Positions 40,255 to 49,915 of a stretch of DNA of 64,000 nt are shown here, one piece after another. The DNA lies in assembly GCF_002105195.1 (NCBI RefSeq), contig NZ_MUHU01000007.1, positions 108,691 through 172,690 on the forward strand, given 5' to 3'. Position numbers and translations under genes: made by a program. This stretch comes from Derxia lacustris. GTDB taxonomy: Bacteria; Pseudomonadota; Gammaproteobacteria; Burkholderiales; Burkholderiaceae_E. Every line of letters begins with the position of its first letter. Positions within the stretch are counted from its first letter, which is position 1. The notes below the pieces were generated by a model that worked only from the letters and a program-made list of their open reading frames with translations, was not told where the DNA came from and did not search any database.

Positions 40255-41077
40255 GTCGCATCCCCCGGCCCCCGGCCACACCGCCTGGTCGGCGACCGGT
40301 GCCGGCACGCCGCTGGTCTTCATCCACGGCGTCGGCATGAGTCGCGCCGTCTGGGCGCCGCAGCTGGCCGAATTCGCGCGCGACCATCGCGTGATCGTCT
40401 ACGACATGCTCGGCCACGGCGACAGCCCGCTGCCGCCCGAGCAGCCGGCGCTGGCCGACTACGCCCGCCAGCTGCGCGACCTGCTCGACGAGCTGGGTCT
40501 GCCGGCGGCGCATGTGGTCGGCCATTCGATGGGCGCGCTGGTCGCGCTGGAGTTCGCGCTCGGCTGGCCGGCGCGCTGCCTGAGCGTGACCGCGCTCAAC
40601 GCGGTGTTTCATCGCACGCCGCAGCAGCGCGCGGCGGTGCTGGCGCGGGCCGAGTCGCTCGACGACATCGGCAGCCCGGCCAGCGTCGACGGCACGCTCG
40701 CGCGCTGGTTCGGCGCGCCGGTGCCGGCGCCGCTGCAAGCCACGGCGGCCCTGGCCGGTGCGCTGCTGCGCGGCGTGAACCGCGACGGCTATGCGCGCAC
40801 CTACCGGCTGTTCGCCAGCGCCGACGCGGCCCATGCCGACCGGCTGCCCGGCCTCAGGCCGCCGGCGCTGTTCATGACCGGCGAGCTCGATCCCAATTCC
40901 TCGCCGGCGATGTCGCAGGCGATGGCGGCCCTGGTGCCCGGCGCGCGCGCCGTGGTGCTGCCCGGCGAGCGCCACATGATGAGCATGGCCTCGCCCGGCC
41001 CGGTCAATGCCGAGCTGCGCGCCTTCCTGCAATCCCTTGCATCCACCGACCGGGCCCAGCCCGCGGAGGCCGAATGA
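40244..41077 (+). CDS. Alpha/beta-fold hydrolase
   Basis: A 277-residue alpha/beta hydrolase. Nucleophile Ser95 is in VVGHSMGALV, the acid is in MTGELDPNSSP, and His in LPGERHMMSMAS. The oxyanion region is VFIHGVGMSRAVW. It overlaps the DUF1185 gene by 11 bases and the flavin reductase by 4. In the Rut system a hydrolase of this type (RutD) acts on a ring-opened product; by analogy it may hydrolyse an amide, ester or carbamate here (inference). Confidence 0.85.
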   Translation: MRLESHPPAPGHTAWSATGAGTPLVFIHGVGMSRAVWAPQLAEFARDHRVIVYDMLGHGDSPLPPEQPALADYARQLRDLLDELGLPAAHVVGHSMGALVALEFALGWPARCLSVTALNAVFHRTPQQRAAVLARAESLDDIGSPASVDGTLARWFGAPVPAPLQATAALAGALLRGVNRDGYARTYRLFASADAAHADRLPGLRPPALFMTGELDPNSSPAMSQAMAALVPGARAVVLPGERHMMSMASPGPVNAELRAFLQSLASTDRAQPAEAE

Positions 41078-41574
41078 ACACTCCCGCTCCCGACCTCGCC
41101 AGCTACAAGAAGGCGCTGGCCAGCTTTCCCAGTGGCGTCACCGTGGTCACCACGCGCACTGCCGATGGCCAGCCGCGTGGCTTTACCGCCAGCTCCTTCA
41201 CGTCCGTATCGCTTGAACCGCGTCTGGTGCTGGTCTGCATCGCGCGCGGCGCGGCGAGCTTCGACGCGTTTGCCGGCGCGCCGCGCTTCGCGATCAGCGT
41301 GCTGGCCGACGGCCAGACCGAGGTGTCGAACCTGTTCGCCTCGCGCCAGGCTGACCGCTTTGGCAGCTGCGACTGGCAGGACGGCCGCACCGGCCTGCCG
41401 CTGATCGCCGGTGCCTCGGCCTTCTTCGAGTGCCTGACGCATTCCACCGTGGAGGCCGGCGATCACCTGATTCTCATCGGTCAGGTGGTGGAGCACGGTC
41501 ATGCCGAGCCGGCACCGCTGGCCTATTGCCGGGGCGCCTACGCGGCGCTCGCAGCGCTGCCCCGCGCGGCCTGA
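41074..41574 (+). CDS. Flavin reductase (RutF/HpaC-like)
   Basis: A 166-residue flavin reductase of the DIM6/NTAB family. FPSGVTVVTTRTADGQPRGFTASSFTSVSL (about 18-47) is the diagnostic flavin-binding region, and HLILIGQVVEHG is typical for the C-terminal half. It supplies reduced FMN or FAD to a partner monooxygenase. The next gene is such a partner, an LLM monooxygenase, 44 bases downstream. Its start overlaps the hydrolase stop (ATGA). Confidence 0.88.
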   Translation: MNTPAPDLASYKKALASFPSGVTVVTTRTADGQPRGFTASSFTSVSLEPRLVLVCIARGAASFDAFAGAPRFAISVLADGQTEVSNLFASRQADRFGSCDWQDGRTGLPLIAGASAFFECLTHSTVEAGDHLILIGQVVEHGHAEPAPLAYCRGAYAALAALPRAA

Positions 41575-41618
41575 CGCGTCGCGCCGGCCCACCGCAATCC
41601 CAACCCAGGACGACCGAC

Positions 41619-42659
41619 ATGAAGTTCTCGCTGTTCCTCCAGATGGAACGCTATGACGCGCGCAAGCCGATGCGCGAACTGTTCGACGAGATGACCGAAC
41701 TCGTGCTGATGGCCGAGCGCGGCGGCTTCGAGACGGTGTGGATCGGCGAGCACCACGGCATGGAATTCACCATCGCGCCCAATCCCTTCGCCCATCTCAC
41801 CTATCTGGCGGCGCGCACCGAGCGCATCCGCCTCGGCACCGGCACGGTGATCGCGCCGTTCTGGCATCCGGTCAAGCTGGCCGGCGAGGCCGGTTTCGCC
41901 GATCTGGCGAGCGGCGGCCGGCTCGATCTGGGCATTGCGCGCGGCGCCTATCTGTTCGAGTACGCGCGGCTGTTTCCGGGGCTGGATGCGATGACCGCCG
42001 GCGCCCACATGCGCGAGATGGTGCCGGCGCTCAAGGGCCTGTTCGCGGGCGACTACGCCCATGACGGCGAGTTCTGGAAGTTCCCCGTCACCACCGCCGT
42101 GCCGCGCCCGGTGCAGCAGCCCGGCCCGCCGCTGTGGGTCGCCGCGCGCGATCCGCATTCGCACGACTTTGCCGTGGGCCAGGGCTGCAATGTGCAGGTC
42201 ACCTCGCTGGCCTCGGGCGATGCCGAAGTCGCTTCGCTGATGGAGCGCTTCCGTGCCGCCTGCGCCAACCATCCCGAAGTGCCGACGCCGGAAATCATGA
42301 TGCTGATGCACACCTTCGTCGGCGACGAGGCCGAGCTGGCAGCTGCCGCCGATGACCTGTGCCGCTGGTACTGCACCTTCTGGAAATGGGTGAAGCAGGA
42401 GCGCCCGATCGGCCAGGCCTTCATCGAGCCGCTGCGGCCCGAGGACATCGCCGCCTGCCCGCAGTTCGCGCCCGAGCGGCTGCGCGACAACCTGGTCATC
42501 GGCACGCCGGCCCAGGTGATCGAGCGCCTGAAAAAGTACGAGGCGCTCGGCTACGACCAGTACAGCTTCTGGATCGACAACGCGATGAGCTTCGAGCGCA
42601 AGGCGCGCAACCTGCAGCGCTTCATCGACGACGTGGCTCCGGCCTTCGAACGCTGTTGA
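41619..42659 (+). CDS. LLM-class flavin-dependent monooxygenase
   Basis: Luciferase-like (bacterial bioluminescence family) monooxygenase of 346 residues. The start MKFSLFLQMERY, the WIGEHHGMEFTIAPNPFAH segment (about 42-60) and RIRLGTGTVIAPFWHPVKLA (about 68-87) fit the TIM-barrel fold that binds reduced flavin. Together with the flavin reductase it forms a two-component system, like RutA/RutF or pyridine monooxygenases that open a nitrogen ring. The ring substrate is not identified. Confidence 0.87.
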   Translation: MKFSLFLQMERYDARKPMRELFDEMTELVLMAERGGFETVWIGEHHGMEFTIAPNPFAHLTYLAARTERIRLGTGTVIAPFWHPVKLAGEAGFADLASGGRLDLGIARGAYLFEYARLFPGLDAMTAGAHMREMVPALKGLFAGDYAHDGEFWKFPVTTAVPRPVQQPGPPLWVAARDPHSHDFAVGQGCNVQVTSLASGDAEVASLMERFRAACANHPEVPTPEIMMLMHTFVGDEAELAAAADDLCRWYCTFWKWVKQERPIGQAFIEPLRPEDIAACPQFAPERLRDNLVIGTPAQVIERLKKYEALGYDQYSFWIDNAMSFERKARNLQRFIDDVAPAFERC

Positions 42660-42673
42660 AAGGGGAATCGGCG

Positions 42674-44137
42674 ATGAAGCATTTCAGCCAGTACATCGAC
42701 GGCGCCTTCGACGCCGGCAGCGCGCGCTTCGATTCGGTCAACCCGGCCACCGGCGAGGTGTGGGCGAGCATGCCCGCCGCCAGCGCCGGCGACGTGGACC
42801 GCGCCGTGCGTGCCGCGCATCGCGCCTTCGTCGACTCGGACTGGTCGCGCATGACCGCCAGCGCGCGCGGCCGGCTGCTGTGGAAGCTGGCCGATCTGGT
42901 CGAGCAGCAGGCGCCCCGGCTGGCCGAACTCGAGACCGCCGATACCGGCAAGATCATCCGCGAGACGCGGGCCCAGATCGGCTATGTGGCGGCCTATTAC
43001 CGCTACTACGCCGGCATCGCCGACAAGCTCCAGGGCGCGCATCTGCCGGTCGACAAGCCCGATCTCGAAGTGTTTTTGCGCCGCGAGCCGCTCGGCGTGG
43101 TGGCGGCCATCGTGCCGTGGAATTCGCAGCTCTTTCTGTCGGCGGTCAAGATCGGTCCGGCGCTCGCGGCTGGCTGCTGCATCGTGCTCAAGGCATCGGA
43201 GGAAGGCCCGGCGCCGCTGCTGGAATTTGCCCGGCTGGTGCATGAGGCCGGCTTTCCGCCCGGCGTGGTCAACATCCTCACCGGCTTTGGCGCCGACTGC
43301 GGCCAGGCGCTCACCGCCCATCCGCTGGTGGCGCGCATCGCCTTCACCGGCGGGCCCGAGACCGCGCGCCATATCGTGCGCAACTCGGCCGCCAATCTCG
43401 CCGTCACCTCGCTGGAGCTGGGCGGCAAGTCGCCGGTGCTGGTGTTCGACGATGTGGACGTGGACAGCGTCTGCAATGCCATCGTCGCCGGCATCTTTGC
43501 CGCCAGCGGCCAGAGCTGCGTCGCCGGCTCGCGGCTGCTGGTGCAGCACGGCGTGCGCGCACGGCTGCTGGCGCGGCTGGCCGACCGGGCCCGTGCCATC
43601 CGCATCGGCGATCCGGCCGATCCGGCCACCGAGATGGGCCCGCTCGCCACCCGGCGCCAGCGCGAGCACATCGAGACGGTGGTGGCCGCCAGCCTCGATG
43701 CCGGCGCGCGGCTGGTCACCGGCGGCGTCACGCCGGCGGGCGCCGGCAACTACTACCCGCCGACCATCCTCGACTGCGCCAGCGCCAGCACGCCCTGCGT
43801 CGCGCAGGAGCTGTTCGGCCCGGTGCTCAGCGTGCTCGGCTTCGCCACCGAGGACGAGGCGCTGCGGCTGGCCAACGACAGCGAATTCGGCCTGGCCGCC
43901 GGCGTGTTCACGCGCGATCTGGCGCGCGGCCACCGGCTGGTGCGCGGCATCCGCGCCGGCATCGTCTGGGTCAACACCTACCGCGCGGTCTCGCCCATCG
44001 TGCCCTTCGGCGGCTACGGCCTGAGCGGCCTGGGCCGCGAAGGCGGCTTCGAGGCGGTACTCGAATACACCCGCACCAAGTCGGTCTGGATCAACACCTC
44101 GGACGCGCCGGTGCCCGATCCCTTCGTGATGCGCTGA
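42674..44137 (+). CDS. Aldehyde dehydrogenase
   Basis: NAD(P)-dependent aldehyde dehydrogenase of 487 residues. The catalytic Cys282 is in ASGQSCVAGSR, the general base Glu in SLELGGKSPVLVF, and the cofactor motif FTGGPETAR. It starts 14 bases after the monooxygenase gene. It should oxidise an aldehyde produced by ring opening. A second aldehyde dehydrogenase with a different sequence lies at the end of the operon, so two aldehydes may be processed in sequence. Confidence 0.9.
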   Translation: MKHFSQYIDGAFDAGSARFDSVNPATGEVWASMPAASAGDVDRAVRAAHRAFVDSDWSRMTASARGRLLWKLADLVEQQAPRLAELETADTGKIIRETRAQIGYVAAYYRYYAGIADKLQGAHLPVDKPDLEVFLRREPLGVVAAIVPWNSQLFLSAVKIGPALAAGCCIVLKASEEGPAPLLEFARLVHEAGFPPGVVNILTGFGADCGQALTAHPLVARIAFTGGPETARHIVRNSAANLAVTSLELGGKSPVLVFDDVDVDSVCNAIVAGIFAASGQSCVAGSRLLVQHGVRARLLARLADRARAIRIGDPADPATEMGPLATRRQREHIETVVAASLDAGARLVTGGVTPAGAGNYYPPTILDCASASTPCVAQELFGPVLSVLGFATEDEALRLANDSEFGLAAGVFTRDLARGHRLVRGIRAGIVWVNTYRAVSPIVPFGGYGLSGLGREGGFEAVLEYTRTKSVWINTSDAPVPDPFVMR

Positions 44138-44147
44138 GGAGCCCGCC

Positions 44148-44462
44148 ATGTTCTACGAGATCCGCACCTATCAGCTGCGCACCGGCACGCTGCCCGACTA
44201 CCTGCGCCTGGTGGGCGAGGAGGGCATCGAGCTGCAGAAGAAGCATCTCGGCCAGCTGGTCGGCTACTTCCATACCGACATCGGGCCGCAGAACCAGATC
44301 GTCCACATCTGGGCCTACGCCAGCCTCGACGAGCGCGAGGCGCGGCGTGCCGCGCTGGCCGCCGATCCGGCCTGGCAAGCCTTTGCACCGCGCATCCAGG
44401 CGCTCATCGAGACGCTCGACAACCGCATCCTCAAGCCCGCGCCGTTCTCGCCGCTGGGCTGA
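44148..44462 (+). CDS. NIPSNAP-family protein
   Basis: A 104-residue NIPSNAP protein: MFYEIRTYQLRTGTLPDYL at the start and GPQNQIVHIWAYASLDERE in the middle. It shares the GPQNQ(F/I)VH(L/I)W core with the paralogue at 5425, in the unrelated cluster near the left end. It sits 10 bases after the aldehyde dehydrogenase gene in the operon. Function unknown; a role in the pathway is inferred from linkage. Confidence 0.82.
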   Translation: MFYEIRTYQLRTGTLPDYLRLVGEEGIELQKKHLGQLVGYFHTDIGPQNQIVHIWAYASLDEREARRAALAADPAWQAFAPRIQALIETLDNRILKPAPFSPLG

Positions 44463-44508
44463 CGCTTTCCGCCAATCCATCCACCGATCGCAGCAGGAGT
44501 CCCAGACC

Positions 44509-45540
44509 ATGAAGGCAGTTTCCCGCAAGACCCTCGTCGCCGGCGCGCTCGGCATCGCGGCCGCGCTCGGCCTCGGCGCCGCATTTGCCGACCAGGAAAG
44601 CATCGTGTTCACCAGCTGGGGCGGCAGCACGCAGTCGGCGCAGAAGAAGCACTGGGCCGACAGCTTTGCCGCCACCTCGGGCGTGGCCGTGAAGCAGGAC
44701 GGCCCGACCGACTACGGCAAGTTCAAGGCAATGGTCGAAAGCGGCAACGTGGCCTGGGACGTGGTCGATGTGGAAGGCGACTTCGCCGCCCGCGCCGCCC
44801 GGGACGGCCTGCTCGAACCGATCGACTATGCGGTCGTGCCCAGGGACGGGCTCGATCCGCGCTTCAGCTCGCAGTACGCGGTCGGCAGCTTCTACTACTC
44901 GTTCGTGCTCGGCTTCAACAAGGACGCCTACAAGAGCGCGACGCCGCGCGGCTGGGCCGACCTGTTCGACACCAAGGCCTGGCCGGGCAAGCGCACCCTC
45001 TACAAATGGTCGGCGCCCGGCGTGCTCGAGATCGCGCTGCTGGCCGACGGCGTGCCGGCCGACAAGCTCTATCCGCTCGACCTCGACCGCGCCTTCCGCA
45101 AGCTCGACAGCATCAAGGGCCAGATCGTCTGGTGGACCGGCGGCGCGCAATCGCAGCAGCTGCTGGCCTCGGGCGAGGCGCCGATCGGCATGTTCTGGAA
45201 CGGCCGCGTGCATGCGGTGGAAGGCAGCGCCAATGTCGGCGTGTCGTGGGAGCAGAACCTGACCGCCGCCGACATGCTGGTCGTGCCCAAGGGCAGCAGG
45301 CACAAGGCCGCCGCGATGAAGTTCCTGGCCCTGGCCAGCTCGGCCAAGGCCCAGGCCGGCTTCGCCACCGAGACCGCCTATGCGCCGATCAACACCGGCG
45401 CCAAGGCGCTGATGGCGCCGGCCGCCGCCCGGCTGCTGCCTGATCAGTACGCCGCCAGCCAGATCAATCTCAACCTCGCCTACTGGGCCGAGAACCGCGA
45501 CGCGATCGCCAAGCGCTGGTACGCCTGGCAGGCGCAGTAA
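44509..45540 (+). CDS. ABC transporter substrate-binding protein, polyamine type
   Basis: A 343-residue periplasmic binding protein of the PotD/PotF-like group. The signal peptide (about 1-27, ending GLGAAFA) precedes ESIVFTSWGGSTQSAQKKHW, the usual start of this class. It delivers solute to the permeases encoded immediately downstream. Members bind polyamines and other cationic or N-containing small molecules, consistent with a nitrogenous ring substrate, but specificity cannot be read. Confidence 0.85.
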   Translation: MKAVSRKTLVAGALGIAAALGLGAAFADQESIVFTSWGGSTQSAQKKHWADSFAATSGVAVKQDGPTDYGKFKAMVESGNVAWDVVDVEGDFAARAARDGLLEPIDYAVVPRDGLDPRFSSQYAVGSFYYSFVLGFNKDAYKSATPRGWADLFDTKAWPGKRTLYKWSAPGVLEIALLADGVPADKLYPLDLDRAFRKLDSIKGQIVWWTGGAQSQQLLASGEAPIGMFWNGRVHAVEGSANVGVSWEQNLTAADMLVVPKGSRHKAAAMKFLALASSAKAQAGFATETAYAPINTGAKALMAPAAARLLPDQYAASQINLNLAYWAENRDAIAKRWYAWQAQ

Positions 45541-45621
45541 GCCGCGCCCGAGCACCGGCCCGCGCGGGCGCGCGTCTTGCTGCGCGCCTGCCTGCCCAAC
45601 CGCCTCACGCCTTCCCGCCCG

Positions 45622-46506
45622 ATGTCCACCGAAACCCTTCCCGCTCCCGTGACCGCACCCAGCCTGCCGCGCCTGACGGCGCAATCGAAGACCGGCTTGC
45701 GCTGGGTCATGCCCGCGCTGCTGCTGCTGCTGCTGTTCTTCGTGCTGCCGGTCGTCAGCCTGCTGCTGCGCAGCTTTACCGAGCCGCAGCTCGGCGTGCA
45801 GAACTATGCCGAGCTGATCGCCGGCGGCAGCTATCTGCGCGTGCTCGGCAACACCTTCCTCGTGGCGGCGGTCGTCACCGCGGTCACGGTGGCGGTCGGC
45901 TTTCCGGTGGCCTGGCTGCTGGCGCTGCTGCCGCGCGGCTGGAGCGCGCTGCTGTTCGGCGTGCTGCTGCTGTCGATGTGGACCAATCTGCTGGCGCGCA
46001 CCTATGCCTGGATGATCCTGCTGCAGCGCACCGGCCTCATCAACCGCACGCTGATGCAGCTGGGTCTGATCGACACGCCGCTGGCGCTGGTCAACAACCT
46101 GGTCGGCGTGACCGTGGGCATGAGCTACATCATGCTGCCCTTCCTGGTCATGCCGCTGCACACCACGCTGCGCAACATCGATCCCTCGATCCTGCGCGCG
46201 GCGGCCATCTGCGGCGCGACGCGCTGGCAAGCCTTTGCACGCGTGCTGCTGCCGCTGGCGCTGCCCGGCATCGCGAGCGGCGCGCTGATGGTGTTCGTGA
46301 TGTCGCTCGGCTATTTCGTCACGCCGGCGCTGCTCGGCGGCACCTCGCACATGATGCTGGCCGAGCTGATCGCCCAGCTGGTGCAGTCGCTGCTCGACTG
46401 GGGTCTGGCCGGTGCCGCCGCGGTGGTGCTGATGACCGTGACGCTCGGCCTTTACGCATTGCAACTGCGGCTGGTGGATGGCGCCGGCAGCAGGGGAGGG
46501 CGCTGA
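45622..46506 (+). CDS. ABC transporter permease, PotB type
   Basis: A 294-residue permease with about six transmembrane segments. The conserved cytoplasmic EAA loop is RAAAICGATRWQAFARVLLPLALPG (about 193-217). The start was placed at ATG 45622 (MSTETLPAPV); an upstream extension to 45577 is less likely. It pairs with the permease encoded 1 base downstream of its stop and with the PotA-like ATPase. Confidence 0.86.
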   Translation: MSTETLPAPVTAPSLPRLTAQSKTGLRWVMPALLLLLLFFVLPVVSLLLRSFTEPQLGVQNYAELIAGGSYLRVLGNTFLVAAVVTAVTVAVGFPVAWLLALLPRGWSALLFGVLLLSMWTNLLARTYAWMILLQRTGLINRTLMQLGLIDTPLALVNNLVGVTVGMSYIMLPFLVMPLHTTLRNIDPSILRAAAICGATRWQAFARVLLPLALPGIASGALMVFVMSLGYFVTPALLGGTSHMMLAELIAQLVQSLLDWGLAGAAAVVLMTVTLGLYALQLRLVDGAGSRGGR

Positions 46507-46507
46507 C

Positions 46508-47320
46508 ATGCTGCTCGACTTCGACCGCCTGGGCTGGCCGCTGCGCACCGCGCTGATCGCCATCGGCCTGGCCACCGGCCTGTTCCTGCTCACGCCCATC
46601 GTCTTCATCGGCGCGCTGTCGTTCGGCTCGTCGCAATGGCTGGTGTTTCCGCCGCCGGGCTGGACGCTCCAGTGGTACGAGGAGCTGTTTGCCGACAGCG
46701 GCTGGGCCGTTGCGGCGTTCAACAGCTTCAAGGTGGCGGCCATCGTCACCGTGCTGTCGGTGGGCCTCGGCTTCATGACCGCGCTGGCGCTGGTGCGCGG
46801 CAGCTTTGCCGGCCGCGCCGCGCTGCGCGCCTTCTTCCTCACGCCGATGGTGCTGCCGGTGGTGGTGCTGGCGGTGGCGCTCTATGCGGTGTTTCTCAGG
46901 ATCGGGCTGACCGGTTCGCTGCTCGGCTTCGTCATCGGCCATCTGCTGGTGGCGCTGCCGTTTTCCATCATCACTCTCGGCAATGCGCTCGAAGGCTTCG
47001 ACTTCGCGCTGGAGGATGCGGCGCTGGTCTGCGGCGCGAGCCGGCTGCAAACCCGGCTGCGGGTCACGCTGCCGGCGATCCGCTCGGGGCTGTTCTCGGC
47101 CGCCGTGTTCTCGTTTCTGGCGTCATGGGACGAAGTGGTGCTGTCGATCTTCATGGCCACGCCCGGCATGGAAACCCTGCCGGTGCGCATCTGGAGTTCG
47201 CTGCGCCAGGACCTGTCGCCGGTGATCGCCGCCGTGTCCACGCTGCTGATCGGCTTCACCCTCGTGCTCATGCTGCTTTCCGTCGTGCTCCGCAAAGGCA
47301 AACAAGATGGCCTCCGATAA
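46508..47320 (+). CDS. ABC transporter permease, PotC type
   Basis: A 270-residue inner-membrane permease, second half of the channel. The EAA loop is EDAALVCGASRLQTRLRVTLPAIRSG (about 172-197) and the early FIGALSFGSSQWLVFPPPGW is typical. It begins a single base after the previous stop and overlaps the ATPase gene by 14 bases. Confidence 0.86.
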   Translation: MLLDFDRLGWPLRTALIAIGLATGLFLLTPIVFIGALSFGSSQWLVFPPPGWTLQWYEELFADSGWAVAAFNSFKVAAIVTVLSVGLGFMTALALVRGSFAGRAALRAFFLTPMVLPVVVLAVALYAVFLRIGLTGSLLGFVIGHLLVALPFSIITLGNALEGFDFALEDAALVCGASRLQTRLRVTLPAIRSGLFSAAVFSFLASWDEVVLSIFMATPGMETLPVRIWSSLRQDLSPVIAAVSTLLIGFTLVLMLLSVVLRKGKQDGLR

Positions 47321-48410
47321 CGCTTCGCCCTTCCTCGCGATCCGCGGCCTGCGCAAGACGTATGGCGACGCGGTGGCGATCGAACACCTGTCGCTCGACA
47401 TCCGGCGCGGCGAGTTCATGACCTTTCTCGGGCCGTCCGGCTCGGGCAAGAGCACCACGCTCTACATCGTGGCCGGGTTCCAGGACCCGACCGAGGGCAG
47501 CGTGGCGCTCGACGGTCGCAACCTGCTGGCGGTGCCGCCCAACCAGCGCAACATCGGCATGGTGTTCCAGCGCTACACGCTGTTCCCGCATCTGACGGTG
47601 GCCGAGAACGTGGCCTTCCCGCTACGGGTGCGCAAGCGGCCCGAGGCCGAGATCAAGGCCCGCGTCCAGCAGATGCTGGCGCTGGTGCATCTGGCCGACC
47701 TGGGCGGCCGCATGCCGGCCCAGCTGTCGGGCGGCCAGCAGCAGCGGGTGGCGATCGCCCGCGCGCTGGCCTACGACCCGCCGCTGCTGCTGATGGACGA
47801 GCCGCTGTCGGCGCTCGACAAGAAGCTGCGCGAGGAGTTGCAGGACGAACTGCGCCGCATCCACCGCGAGACCGGCGTGACCGTGCTCTACGTGACCCAC
47901 GACCAGGAAGAGGCGCTGCGGCTGTCCGACCGCATCGCGGTGTTCAGCAAGGGCCGCATCGAGCAGTGCGACAGCGGCGCCGCGCTGTACGAGGCGCCAG
48001 CCTCGCGCTTCGTCGCGAGCTTCCTCGGCAATTCCAACTTCCTGCCGGTGACGGTCGAGGCGGTCGCCGGCGGCGCGGCCGAGCTGGCGCTGCCCAACGG
48101 CCTGCGCGCCGGCAGCGTGCCGCTGCACATGCCGATGGCGCGCGGCGCCAGCGCCACGCTCATGCTGCGGCCCGACCGCATCCGCGTGCTGCCGGCGCCG
48201 GCCCGCACCGACGGCCCGGGCATCGAGGTGCGGGTGCGCGACGTGAGCTACCTTGGCGACAGCCTGCATTACGCCGTCGTCACGCCGTGGGAGCAGGAAA
48301 TCTCCATCCGCCGCCCGCTCGGCGACAACCCCGAAGCCGCCGCCGCCATCGGCGACCATGTGCGCATCGAATGGGACCCGGCGCGAGCCCGGGTCTATGC
48401 CGCCGCCTGA
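47307..48410 (+). CDS. ABC transporter ATPase, PotA type
   Basis: A 367-residue ATPase with an N-terminal nucleotide-binding domain and a C-terminal TOBE domain. Walker A is GPSGSGKST (about 42-50), the signature [15 protein letters not shown] (about 138-152), Walker [13 protein letters not shown] and the switch [12 protein letters not shown]. It completes the four-gene importer (44509-48410) in the catabolic operon. Confidence 0.92.
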   Translation: MASDNASPFLAIRGLRKTYGDAVAIEHLSLDIRRGEFMTFLGPSGSGKSTTLYIVAGFQDPTEGSVALDGRNLLAVPPNQRNIGMVFQRYTLFPHLTVAENVAFPLRVRKRPEAEIKARVQQMLALVHLADLGGRMPAQLSGGQQQRVAIARALAYDPPLLLMDEPLSALDKKLREELQDELRRIHRETGVTVLYVTHDQEEALRLSDRIAVFSKGRIEQCDSGAALYEAPASRFVASFLGNSNFLPVTVEAVAGGAAELALPNGLRAGSVPLHMPMARGASATLMLRPDRIRVLPAPARTDGPGIEVRVRDVSYLGDSLHYAVVTPWEQEISIRRPLGDNPEAAAAIGDHVRIEWDPARARVYAAA

Positions 48411-48423
48411 ACACGAAACCCTC

Positions 48424-49887
48424 ATGCCCAACACTTCTTCGCTCCAGCTTTCCGACCCGACCCTGCTGCGCCAGCACTGCCTCATCGATGGCGAATGGCT
48501 CGACGGCGCCGACCGCATCGACGTGATCGATCCGGCGCGCGGCACGCGGGTGGCACGCGTGCCCCGGCTCGGCACAGCCGAAACCCAGGCCGCCATCGCC
48601 GCCGCCGAACGCGCATTGCCGGCCTGGCGCGCGCGCACCGCCGACGAGCGCGCCACGCTGCTCATGAAGCTGCACGACCTGCTCATCGCCAATGTCGAGG
48701 ATCTGGCCCGCATCCTGACGGCCGAGCAGGGCAAGCCGCTGGCCGAGGCGCGCGGCGAAATCCGCTACGGCGCCGGCTATGTGCGCTGGTTTGCCGAGGA
48801 AGCCCGGCGCATCTACGGCGAGACCATTCCCGCGCCGAGCGCCGACAAGCGTCTGGTGGCGATCCGCCAGCCGGTCGGCGTGGTCGCCGCGATCACGCCC
48901 TGGAACTTCCCCAACGCGATGATCGCCCGCAAGCTCGCGCCGGCGCTGGCGGCCGGCTGCACGATGGTGCTCAAGCCGGCCGAACTCACGCCGCTGTCGG
49001 CGCTGGCGCTGGCCGAGCTGGCCCAGCGCGCCGGCATTCCGCGTGGCGTGTTCAACGTGCTCACCGGCGATGCGCCGGTCATCGGCGCCGCGCTCACCGC
49101 CAGCCCGGCGGTGCGCAAGCTCACCTTCACCGGCTCGACCGGCGTCGGCAAGCTGCTGCTCGCGCAATGCGCCGACACGGTCAAAAAGGTGAGCATGGAG
49201 CTCGGCGGCCATGCGCCCTTCATCGTGTTCGACGATGCCGACCTCGACGCGGCAGTCGATGGCGCGATGGCAGCCAAGTACCGCAACTCGGGCCAGACCT
49301 GCGTCTGCGCCAACCGCTTCATCGTGCAGGCCGGCATTCACGATGCATTCGTGCAAAGGCTTGCCGAACGCGCCGCCGCGCTCCAGGTCGGCGCCGGCGA
49401 TGCCGACGGCACCACGCAAGGCCCGCTCATCGATGCGCGCGCCGTGGCCAAGGTCGAGGCCCATGTGGCCGATGCGGTCGCGCTCGGCGCCCGCGTGGTT
49501 ACCGGCGGCATGCGCCATGCGGCCGGCCCCAACTTCTATGCGCCCACGGTGCTGGCCGGCGTCACGCCGGCGATGCGCATCGCGCGCGAGGAAACCTTCG
49601 GCCCGGTCGCGCCGGTGTTCCGGTTTGACAGCGAGGCCGAGGCGCTGGCCCTGGCCAATGCCAGCGACAGCGGGCTGGCCGGCTATTTCTTCACGCGCGA
49701 CATCGGCCGCGCCTTCCGCGTCGCCGAGGCGCTCGAAACCGGCATGGTCGGCATCAACACCGGCCTCATCTCCAGCGAAGTGGCGCCGTTCGGCGGCATC
49801 AAGCAGTCGGGCCTCGGGCGCGAAGGCGGCCGCGCCGGCATCGAGGACTACCTGGAGATCAAGTACCTTTGCTTCGGCGGAATCTGA
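48424..49887 (+). CDS. Aldehyde dehydrogenase, succinate-semialdehyde dehydrogenase-like
   Basis: NAD(P)-dependent dehydrogenase of 487 residues. The N-terminus DPTLLRQHCLIDGEWLDGAD, the Cys293 region NSGQTCVCANRFIV and the C-terminal GGIKQSGLGREGGRAGIEDYLEIKYLC are all hallmarks of the GabD/SSADH group. It could oxidise succinate semialdehyde to succinate, feeding the TCA cycle, as seen in pyridine catabolism. This assignment of substrate is from similarity. Confidence 0.85.
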   Translation: MPNTSSLQLSDPTLLRQHCLIDGEWLDGADRIDVIDPARGTRVARVPRLGTAETQAAIAAAERALPAWRARTADERATLLMKLHDLLIANVEDLARILTAEQGKPLAEARGEIRYGAGYVRWFAEEARRIYGETIPAPSADKRLVAIRQPVGVVAAITPWNFPNAMIARKLAPALAAGCTMVLKPAELTPLSALALAELAQRAGIPRGVFNVLTGDAPVIGAALTASPAVRKLTFTGSTGVGKLLLAQCADTVKKVSMELGGHAPFIVFDDADLDAAVDGAMAAKYRNSGQTCVCANRFIVQAGIHDAFVQRLAERAAALQVGAGDADGTTQGPLIDARAVAKVEAHVADAVALGARVVTGGMRHAAGPNFYAPTVLAGVTPAMRIAREETFGPVAPVFRFDSEAEALALANASDSGLAGYFFTRDIGRAFRVAEALETGMVGINTGLISSEVAPFGGIKQSGLGREGGRAGIEDYLEIKYLCFGGI

Positions 49888-49915
49888 CTTGCCAGACCAC
49901 AACAGGGAGAACCGG

